This document shows, one piece after another, positions 1 through 6,212 of a stretch of 7,396 nucleotides of DNA (position 1 is its first letter; every line of letters begins with the position of its first letter). The stretch is taken from the NCBI GenBank assembly GCA_023474015.1, contig JAMCYN010000109.1, forward strand, positions 1 to 7,396, given 5' to 3'. The notes below the pieces were generated by a model. That model was not told the origin of the DNA and ran no database searches. It was given only the letters and a program-made list of their open reading frames with translations. Made by a program: the position numbers and the translations under genes. The DNA comes from Armatimonadota bacterium (GTDB taxonomy: Bacteria > Armatimonadota > UBA5829).

Positions 1-781
1 TCGACGGCTTGCCGCGCTTCTTGGGCTTGGCACTTTCCGGCTCATTCGAACCCGGTTCCACCACATCAGAGGAGACCGGCTTCTCGCATTCACAGCCGGC
101 GGACTCTTTTGCCTCGGCCTCAAGCTCAGCCATCGCTTGTTTTGTTCGCGCAAGGCGACCCTCACGAAATGAAAGCTCCTCCGGAAGCTCGTCGCCACGA
201 ACATCCGCCCCATACTGCCTGTCCTCTTCATCATCCGTCCGCTGAGCGCTCGTCAATAGCTCGGCTATCTCGGATTCGAGCCTTGCCGACTCCTCTTTCA
301 TTCGGCCATAGCTCATAGCCTTGTGCTTCGAAGTGTTTGCTTTCTGCTTCGTCCCGTCGAGGGCCACATGACCAAGCCTTGCCATCCCTGCCTGTCGGCA
401 GAGCATCAATACATCCTTGAACAGGTTTGCCAGGGCCGACAAATGCAACTTGCTGAAATCCGAAATTGTCCGAAAGTCCGGTTTGTTATCCGCCGCCAAC
501 ACTCGAAATGCTACGTCTTCCTCCAGCTTACTGGCTATCTTTCGCGATGAGAAGACACCGGTGCAATAGGCGTAGAACAGAACTTTTGTCATCATTGCCG
601 GATGATATGGTGGCTGGCCCCTCAAGTTTTTCTCATACACACGCTCGATCTCGGAAAGGTCCATCTCGTCAAACGTGTCGCTGATGAAGTAACAAAGGTG
701 CCTCTCAGGAAGCCAATCTCGCATAGACGGAGGCATCAGAAACTGCTGCTCAGGGTTGTAGGATCGGTATCTCTTGCACAT
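1..781 (-). CDS. IS1182-family transposase, N-terminal 260 residues (3' end outside window)
   Basis: DDE transposase that would cut and join the ends of its own element. Read on the minus strand from ATG at 779-781 it gives an unbroken frame of 260 codons that leaves the window at base 1, so no stop is seen. The start MCKRYRSYNPEQQF, followed by PPSMRDWLPERHLCYF and GVFSSRKIA (about residues 75-83), is the typical N-terminal DUF772-type domain of IS1182 transposases. The segment GHVALDGTKQKANTSKHKAM (residues 137-156) is the family motif carrying the first catalytic Asp, D142. Residues 160-225 are rich in Glu, Lys, Ala and Leu and look like the family's coiled-coil insertion, followed by a low-complexity Ser/Pro/Lys linker near residues 230-260. 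Family members are roughly 450-550 residues, so about half is present; the other two catalytic acidic residues lie beyond the edge. No strong ribosome site precedes the ATG: the nearest GAGG is about 20 bp upstream. Family assignment is from remembered motifs. Confidence 0.92.
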   Translation of the reverse strand, partial: MCKRYRSYNPEQQFLMPPSMRDWLPERHLCYFISDTFDEMDLSEIERVYEKNLRGQPPYHPAMMTKVLFYAYCTGVFSSRKIASKLEEDVAFRVLAADNKPDFRTISDFSKLHLSALANLFKDVLMLCRQAGMARLGHVALDGTKQKANTSKHKAMSYGRMKEESARLESEIAELLTSAQRTDDEEDRQYGADVRGDELPEELSFREGRLARTKQAMAELEAEAKESAGCECEKPVSSDVVEPGSNEPESAKPKKRGKPS

Positions 782-835
782 ACATAATACTTCGACACCA
801 ATACCTCATATCCATGCCTGTTCACAGACAATACA
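1..835 (-). mobile_element. IS1182-family insertion sequence, partial
   Basis: The element consists of the transposase gene plus its upstream end. The outer end must lie between the transposase start (781) and the point where istB-like coding sequence becomes recognisable (about 836-842), so the boundary given is approximate. The terminal inverted repeat cannot be identified because the partner end is outside the window, and no target duplication can be shown. There is no frameshift or stop in the visible part of the transposase, so the copy looks young compared with the broken istB beside it. Confidence 0.7.
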
Positions 836-841
836 TACATC

Positions 842-1285
842 TTTTTCGGACAAGCCGATTACTCGGACAGACTCCTAGAAACCGAAAACCTAAGCGGACG
901 CGGAGGAAAGCTCGCCGAAAGTATGATACGGCTCGATCTGGTTGTGCTAGACGAACTTGCCTACCTGCCATTTTCCAAGAACGGCGGTCAGCTCCTGTTT
1001 CATCTGATCTCCAAGCTCTACGAGCGCACATCGCTCGTTATCACCACTAACCTGACGTTTGGAGAATGGCCACAGGTTTTCGGAGATATCAAGATGACTA
1101 CAGCTTTGCTCGACCGGGTCACTCACCACTGCGAAATCATAGAAACCGGAAACGATAGCTGGAGAATAAAGACAAGGAATCCTATGCCAAAAAAACCAAA
1201 CTGGGTGGGGCAATTTTCGATGCCGATTGACGTGTTACAGGAACAAGTATTGCGCATACGATCTGAGGGCCGCTCCAAGGCCTAA
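842..1285 (+). pseudogene. istB: IS21-family helper ATPase IstB, 3' fragment (5' part lost)
   Basis: IstB is the AAA+ ATPase that assists the IS21 transposase IstA in target capture. In the frame ending at TAA 1283-1285, recognisable similarity starts near 842 ([16 protein letters not shown]) and continues through the Walker B segment [14 protein letters not shown] (Asp-Glu at 950-955), then [47 protein letters not shown] and [10 protein letters not shown], all hallmark stretches of IstB. About 147 residues remain, against a usual 240-260. The N-terminal domain and the Walker A P-loop are absent. The frame is open back to 788 (stop TAA at 785-787) but has no ATG, GTG or TTG before the internal ATG at 923, so no functional protein is expected. 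No istA is visible. The break falls at the IS1182 end, suggesting that insertion or an associated deletion removed the 5' half. Confidence 0.88.
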
Positions 1286-1420
1286 CGCGAGTGCTGAGGC
1301 CATGGTTCACGCTCAAGCTGCCCCCTTCGCACCTCATTTGGAAACGACTTTAGTATTCGAATGGTCAAAACGGAGAAGTCAGAGAAAGGCATTCTAAGAA
1401 GCATCGCTGGCTCGCAGGGT
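1286..1420. other. Convergent spacer between istB remnant and exported protein gene
   Basis: This 135-bp stretch separates two genes that read toward each other. It should contain the right end of the IS21 remnant and any terminator of the minus-strand operon. I see no GC-rich hairpin followed by a T run on either strand. An 8-bp palindrome ATTCGAAT lies at 1355-1362. The exact IS21 terminus cannot be placed without the other end of the element. Confidence 0.4.
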
Positions 1421-4400
1421 CTACGGCACCCAGTTCTCCATGGGCAGGTTTTTGCCTCCGACTCCCGTGGGCGCGAGCATGCAGTCATCATAGACCACGT
1501 AGCCGTCTTTGAAGCTGCAGCTCAGCACGGTGTCTAAAATAAACCGTACCTTGGCGGTATACCTGCCGACCTTGAAGTTCCTACTGACCAGGGTGAACGG
1601 ACTAGCCTTGGCTAACCCCACCTTTCCACGGTCGGCGAGGAGCATGCCGGTTTCGTCAAGCTCCTGAATACGAATTCCCGCAGAATCACCGCTATTCTTA
1701 CCGAATCCCTTGCCGGTCAGATCGACCGCCTTCATCCACACCGACGCCGCGTACACGCCCTGCGGTTTCACATCGACGTCCTGGATTACCATCGCGTGGC
1801 TCTGGCCGTCGGCGTACACCCGCAGAGCTTCGTTGCCACAGTGGAACTCAGACTTTACCCAATCTTGATACTCAAGGAACTCCGGTTTTGCCCAATTTGG
1901 ATCTCTGAGAGTGCCTGTCTCGGGCGCAATGTAGCATTTGTTCGGGCTGTCGACGAAAGCGTAAGTCCATCCCTGTCCGAGTGGCCAGCATTCTCGTCTC
2001 ATCGGGTTACCGATAGTGCTATCACTTGCCGCGGCTCCACTCTCGAAGCCGGGGTTGACGAGCAGGTTGTCCGCGTTTGGGGATCCCTTAACGGTTATGG
2101 GTTTCGCACCTTGCCCCCCGGCGCCGGGCCCCACCTCTATCGCCTGTACGAATGCTTCGCCGCAAACGCCGGTGACGGCGGGGTTGCTTCCTACGAGGCG
2201 GATTTCGACGAGGCCATTTCTGGGGGCTATATCATCAAAGACAAGGTCGACCGCTTTGTTCCGCCCACCGGCCGTGGCCTCGATATCGACGTTCTCAGCC
2301 AACTTCTGCCCGTTTATGAGGACCGTAATGCAGTTCGACTTGCTGTCGATGCTGTGAGTAGCCGCAAACTTCAATCGAGCATGATAGCTGCCCGGTCCCA
2401 CCGTGAAGTTCACAATGAGCTCCGGTGCGTGCGCGCCATAGCGATAGAGTTCCTGGTCCGACGTTCCGGAGATTGTTCCCGGCTCGGGGACTGTCCACCA
2501 GGTCTTGAGGACCGAATCGGTGTTGCCGCCGGAGCGTGCCACGAACTCACACCCGGGTTTCCACTTATTGCCTTCGGAATCGGTGATATCTTCTCTTCCG
2601 GTGTAGCCGAATACCATTCGCTGGGTATCGGTCGGGCCTCCACCTTCGCCGAAACCAGCGCTCCCTGTTGCGTCCGACCACTGCACAGCATCGATGTAGA
2701 TATTAGAACCACTCGAGATCGGGTTGGACGCTCCTCTGGCTACTATCTTTAGCTCGTGCTTTGCGTCAGGCAGTCCATTCTTGTAATAGAGAACCTGCTG
2801 AGAGACTGGGCCGGGTGTCCAACAGTCGATTCCTACGAGTTGTTTCACCCCATCGATGTACACGTCCGCCAGGCCGCCCTGATTGTCCGCGCGGCCGATC
2901 AGCCTGACCTGGTTGCCGTTAAAGCTAAATGTCATTGAAGCGCCGCTCTTGTTTGTGACCTTGACCGTCCCGCCAAAGTCGACGGCGTTCTTCAGACTGT
3001 TCCATACGCCCTGGAAATCGAGCTTAGTGTCGTCTGCGACTTGCTGGGGATCGTCTTTGCCGGTGACGACGAGCTTCGTGCAGCCATCATGCCTTATCGT
3101 GACTATGCAGTCGCCGTTATCCAAAGGCTTCACGCTGTAGCCATTTCGGCTCAGATCGATCTGTCGGCTGAGCGGTTTCCCATCAGCCGTGACGGATGAG
3201 GGAGCAAAAGCGAATCTCAGCACATCCAGGCTGTTCTCGGGCGCGTCGAAAGTCGAATACTCGATCCGGCCCTTGCCATAGACAACCGAGTTCACTACCC
3301 GCGATGTCCGCATTATGTGGTTTTCTCGGCTGGCTCCCAACGCCTCCGGCTGCCACCCCATCGTCAGGGGAACAAACGCCAATGGTATGGGATGGGCGTC
3401 CGAGAACCAGCTTCCGTTGACTATGACTCCGCCCTTGATGCCATCTTCCGTAACTCCCGTATCGTGCACATCATACAATGCCAGTATGTTCTGGCGGCGC
3501 GCCATCTCCCGACCCCATTCGCTGTCGGCCTCTACTCCATATCGGGCGAACGCCGGCGCCATTTGCAGCGGCGCATACCACACCGACAGACCGCAGCAGC
3601 CGCAGGACTCGGGGTACGCCCACGCTCCGCCGTATGCTTCCCCCATAGACTCTATGGAGACGCAGTTGTGATTGATGAATATGGACATGACATTCCTGAC
3701 GCCGTTGCGCCAGTCGGGGAACTCCTGCTTGTGGTCCATCAAGTAGTTCGCAAGATAGTAAGTATGCTCGATCACCTGCACATTGGAGACCCAGTCCCAA
3801 AAACCTCTGCCCCATGTGTCCAGCACGGACCACTTCGGCAGCAGCTTGTCGCGAAGGTACGCCTTGCCCGCCTCGCCTGCCTGGATTATCGCGCTGTTTT
3901 GGCCCGTGTAGCCCAGACGCTCCAACTCATCGAAGAACAATAGAATCATCACGACCCCACCGGTCATCTTGTTCTCGCCGGCTTCGATGCTGAGCTTCCT
4001 GCCGTCCGACCAGCGTACGTCCTCCGGATTGGCGAAGCGGCCCCATGGGTCGGCTCCGGGTGTCTTATCGCACTTTTCAGCCAACACATCGCCCCAATGC
4101 TTCGCGGCATCCAACCATCGCTTGTTGCCGGTCAACTCGTAAGCCTGCAAAAGGCCCAAACCCACGTACATGGCATGGTCGAGCTGGATGGTTCCGTCGG
4201 GGGCGGCGTCCCTGTAGGCCTTGCCTGTCTTTGGTACGCTGATGATGAACTTTGGCCAGGGAGCGTTGGGGCCGGTCTGGCAGTGATCGAGTATGGTGTT
4301 CGCGATGTAGTTGATGTGGGCTATCGCCGCTGGGTCTCCGGTATATCGATAATATGAGACAAATCCCATCATTGTGAACCCGGCTCGGTAACCCATGTCG

Positions 4401-4747
4401 CCATTGTTCCAATCACTGAGGTTATGCTCGACCGCAATCTTGCCATCGGGAGCAATGTTCCATACGCCGTTAAATACGTACTCGGGAACAGTCTCCACGG
4501 CGTTCGTTCGGTTGGTCCAGGGATAACGCTTGAGCGTTTCGGCGGCGATGCGGATTCGATAGTCCGACACGCCGTTGAGCCCCTGATACCACGGCGCGAC
4601 GACTCCGTACTTGTCATAGACCGCGGCGTGCGCGTAGTAGCGGTCTTGAACAATCGCCGCGTGCACAGTCTTCGCGCTGCATCCCAAGACGATGCTCAGA
4701 GCGGTCGATACCAGGCATGCTTGCTTGTATCTTTCCTGAACAGACAT
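1421..4747 (-). CDS. Large exported glycoside-hydrolase-like protein with three carbohydrate-binding-type domains
   Basis: Probably acts on a glycan outside the cytoplasm; substrate unknown. The 1108-residue product starts at ATG 4745-4747 behind a strong ribosome site. Residues 1-30 look like a signal peptide: charged start, hydrophobic core near 11-22, and possible cleavage after VHA at 28-30. VLGC at 20-23 resembles a lipobox imperfectly. Residues about 35-400 look like an alpha/alpha six-hairpin barrel, with repeats such as LDHAMYVGLGLLQAYELTGN at 189-208 and YRAGFTMMGFVSYYRYTGDP at 120-139. A striking ESCGCC motif is at 380-385. Residues about 440-565 look like the beta-sandwich that often follows such barrels. 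Then come a jelly-roll module with LADVYIDGVK (626-635) and SNIYIDAVQW (681-690), a Gly-rich linker (695-706), a malectin-like domain (about 708-874), a second linker, and a CBM4/9-like domain from NLLVNPGFESG (894-904) to VVYDDCMLAP (1084-1093). It is the last gene of the apparent operon. The export, the barrel class and the lectin-like modules are fold-level inferences; no enzyme family is claimed. Confidence 0.8.
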   Translation of the reverse strand: MSVQERYKQACLVSTALSIVLGCSAKTVHAAIVQDRYYAHAAVYDKYGVVAPWYQGLNGVSDYRIRIAAETLKRYPWTNRTNAVETVPEYVFNGVWNIAPDGKIAVEHNLSDWNNGDMGYRAGFTMMGFVSYYRYTGDPAAIAHINYIANTILDHCQTGPNAPWPKFIISVPKTGKAYRDAAPDGTIQLDHAMYVGLGLLQAYELTGNKRWLDAAKHWGDVLAEKCDKTPGADPWGRFANPEDVRWSDGRKLSIEAGENKMTGGVVMILLFFDELERLGYTGQNSAIIQAGEAGKAYLRDKLLPKWSVLDTWGRGFWDWVSNVQVIEHTYYLANYLMDHKQEFPDWRNGVRNVMSIFINHNCVSIESMGEAYGGAWAYPESCGCCGLSVWYAPLQMAPAFARYGVEADSEWGREMARRQNILALYDVHDTGVTEDGIKGGVIVNGSWFSDAHPIPLAFVPLTMGWQPEALGASRENHIMRTSRVVNSVVYGKGRIEYSTFDAPENSLDVLRFAFAPSSVTADGKPLSRQIDLSRNGYSVKPLDNGDCIVTIRHDGCTKLVVTGKDDPQQVADDTKLDFQGVWNSLKNAVDFGGTVKVTNKSGASMTFSFNGNQVRLIGRADNQGGLADVYIDGVKQLVGIDCWTPGPVSQQVLYYKNGLPDAKHELKIVARGASNPISSGSNIYIDAVQWSDATGSAGFGEGGGPTDTQRMVFGYTGREDITDSEGNKWKPGCEFVARSGGNTDSVLKTWWTVPEPGTISGTSDQELYRYGAHAPELIVNFTVGPGSYHARLKFAATHSIDSKSNCITVLINGQKLAENVDIEATAGGRNKAVDLVFDDIAPRNGLVEIRLVGSNPAVTGVCGEAFVQAIEVGPGAGGQGAKPITVKGSPNADNLLVNPGFESGAAASDSTIGNPMRRECWPLGQGWTYAFVDSPNKCYIAPETGTLRDPNWAKPEFLEYQDWVKSEFHCGNEALRVYADGQSHAMVIQDVDVKPQGVYAASVWMKAVDLTGKGFGKNSGDSAGIRIQELDETGMLLADRGKVGLAKASPFTLVSRNFKVGRYTAKVRFILDTVLSCSFKDGYVVYDDCMLAPTGVGGKNLPMENWVP

Positions 4748-4755
4748 TTTGATGG

Positions 4756-4764
4756 CTCCTCCCC
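4756..4764 (-). promoter_or_regulatory. Ribosome binding site of the exported protein gene
   Basis: On the minus strand GGGGAGGAG lies 8 bases before ATG 4745-4747. It is a near-perfect anti-Shine-Dalgarno match at a good spacing and supports this start for the long frame. Confidence 0.8.
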
Positions 4765-4770
4765 AAAATA

Positions 4771-4798
4771 GAAGTCAGAAGTTGGAGGTTAGAGGTTA
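4771..4798. repeat. Tandem array of four degenerate 7-bp repeats
   Basis: The plus strand reads GAAGTCA, GAAGTTG, GAGGTTA, GAGGTTA in four adjacent 7-bp units (4771-4777, 4778-4784, 4785-4791, 4792-4798), with a fifth unit starting GA and then breaking off. All units share the pattern GAnGTnn. The array sits in the 76-bp gap between the MFS gene and the exported protein gene, just upstream of the latter's ribosome site. The function is unknown; it resembles in kind the short tandem heptamer repeats known between genes in some bacteria, but no link is claimed. Confidence 0.75.
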
Positions 4799-4807
4799 GA
4801 AAACCTC
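4792..4807. other. Small hairpin overlapping the last heptamer repeat
   Basis: GAGGTT (4792-4797) and AACCTC (4802-4807) form a 6-bp perfect stem with a 4-base loop. On the minus-strand transcript this lies 17 bases after the MFS stop codon. There is no following T run, so it is not a classic terminator. It could stabilise or process the message between the two genes, or be a chance product of the repeat. Confidence 0.4.
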
Positions 4808-4823
4808 GACCACCAACGGTTGC

Positions 4824-6185
4824 CTATTCCAAATCCTTCACTTGTCCTCTGTTGGGCATTGGTGCGGTGGCCCACCTAAGCATCGGGTACAACAGGAGAT
4901 AAAGTCCGGCCGCCACAATAAACATCGTGTGGTAAGGTATCTTGTCCAACAGCTTGCCTACGACGATCCAGCCTATGGCTTGAGTCCCATAGGTAACCAT
5001 CCACTGCAGGGCGAAAAGTCCGTTCCTGTGCTCAGGCTGAGGCAAGATGCAGAAGAGCGAAACCAATACCGTTGTTGCCACGATTGCGGAAATCCCGGCG
5101 AAGGCCATTCCGATGTATACGCCCCACTGATTGTGCAGGACTACCAGGCAGACGTTGGACAGGAAGCCGGTAAGCGCAATCACAAGCACGAGTTTCTTCA
5201 CACCATATTTGTCCATAATGAAGCCCGCGGGACCGGCGGCGACCAATCCCAGCACAAGCGCAATGAAGTTGAGCGCGGTGGCCTGGGCGGGGGTCATGTG
5301 AATCATCTTCATGGCATATATGGGCACGAAGCCCGTGACTCCACCGAACGTGCAGTTCTGAAATGCATTCACACCAACCGTGCAGGCCATGAAGGCGCTT
5401 ATTCCAAGCAATCGGATGAATGGCTTGTTTTGCCACGCGGCCCTAAACATGTCCCTGGACCACGGGGTGGGGGTATCAACCGTGTGAGATGGCTGCTCTC
5501 TTAGAAATCCGAACAATGCCACCAGAGCCCAGACAAACACCGTACCGACCACAATCGTTAGTCCGAAGTGGTATATGTCGGAATGCGCTCTCATGTATGC
5601 CACTACTCCCAGAGTTGCGACTATGGCAAGACCCGTGCCCAAGCTATTGGACAACCCGTTCAGCCGACCGATGTGGGTACTCGGCAGTGATGTCATGATC
5701 ATCTCTTGGAAAGGCATAAAGTAAAAGCCTGTGGAAACCCAGTTGAATGTCTGCACGCAGATATAGACAAGCAAAATGATTTCGGGACTTGCGTGAAACA
5801 CGGCCGGGAACATGACCAGGAACCCCGACAGCAACTGCGGGGTGTTCATTATTACGCTCTGGCCGATCAAATACCATCTTCTGACCCGGAAAAGTCGGGT
5901 GACATACGGGCAGAAGAATTGCCCTATCATCGAGGCCCACATCGCCCCGTTCACCAAGCCTATCTGGAAATTGCTCGCGCCCAGGATAACCAGCAACGGG
6001 TTTATCGGACTGGCGACAAGCACATTGCCTGCCATAAAAAGGACATTGAATGCAAGGAGCAGGCTCATATTCCGCTGGATGTCAGCCCTGGGGAACCCCT
6101 CTATCGATCCGTCCGACCCTGCCTTCCCCGCGCCTCTCTGAACCTGCTGATCTTCGCTGATAACAGTTGTTGATTCGTCAGACAT
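4824..6185 (-). CDS. Major facilitator superfamily transporter, 12 membrane helices, likely sugar importer
   Basis: Inner-membrane secondary transporter, inferred to import the sugar released by the exported enzyme. The 453-residue product begins at ATG 6183-6185 with a hydrophilic tail of about 38 residues rich in Ser, Asp, Glu and Gly. Hydrophobic segments follow at about 41-61, 74-94, 103-128, 134-154, 182-198, 207-228, then a cytoplasmic-type loop (229-256), then 258-290, 303-325, 331-350, 355-380, 388-410 and 418-437. This is the 6+6 pattern of MFS proteins at the usual length. The loop motif GFIMDKYGVKK (321-331) matches the MFS motif-A pattern in the second half; the equivalent in the first half, PYVTRLFRVRRW (93-104), is degenerate. 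The gene starts 27 bp after the kinase and ends 76 bp before the exported protein, all on one strand. Substrate is inferred only from neighbours. Confidence 0.88.
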   Translation of the reverse strand: MSDESTTVISEDQQVQRGAGKAGSDGSIEGFPRADIQRNMSLLLAFNVLFMAGNVLVASPINPLLVILGASNFQIGLVNGAMWASMIGQFFCPYVTRLFRVRRWYLIGQSVIMNTPQLLSGFLVMFPAVFHASPEIILLVYICVQTFNWVSTGFYFMPFQEMIMTSLPSTHIGRLNGLSNSLGTGLAIVATLGVVAYMRAHSDIYHFGLTIVVGTVFVWALVALFGFLREQPSHTVDTPTPWSRDMFRAAWQNKPFIRLLGISAFMACTVGVNAFQNCTFGGVTGFVPIYAMKMIHMTPAQATALNFIALVLGLVAAGPAGFIMDKYGVKKLVLVIALTGFLSNVCLVVLHNQWGVYIGMAFAGISAIVATTVLVSLFCILPQPEHRNGLFALQWMVTYGTQAIGWIVVGKLLDKIPYHTMFIVAAGLYLLLYPMLRWATAPMPNRGQVKDLE

Positions 6186-6190
6186 CTAGT

Positions 6191-6196
6191 TCCCCC
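6191..6196 (-). promoter_or_regulatory. Ribosome binding site of the MFS gene
   Basis: On the minus strand GGGGGA lies 5 bases before ATG 6183-6185, inside the 27-bp gap after the kinase stop. It supports the start that includes the long hydrophilic tail. Confidence 0.6.
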
Positions 6197-6212
6197 AAAT
6201 CTTACCTCATCT

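Noticed and set aside
778..840. Direct repeat ACATACAT at 778-785 and 833-840 near the IS1182 end
   Set aside because: One copy overlaps the transposase start codon, so it cannot be a target duplication. It is short and of low complexity, probably chance.
923..925. ATG as start of a short functional IstB-like protein
   Set aside because: Family similarity continues upstream to about 842, and a product starting here would lack the nucleotide-binding P-loop.
1286..1420. Terminator for the minus-strand operon
   Set aside because: No stable hairpin with a T run was found on either strand.
1796..2752. 318-codon open frame on the plus strand
   Set aside because: It lies wholly antisense to the exported protein gene, whose product has coherent domains, a signal peptide and a ribosome site. 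The antisense product has no recognisable domain.
3317..3943. 208-codon open frame on the plus strand
   Set aside because: Antisense shadow of the barrel domain; no family motif and no ribosome site noticed.
4842..5504. 220-codon open frame on the plus strand
   Set aside because: Antisense to the MFS gene; the product is rich in His, Gly and Arg, as expected from the complement of a membrane protein gene.
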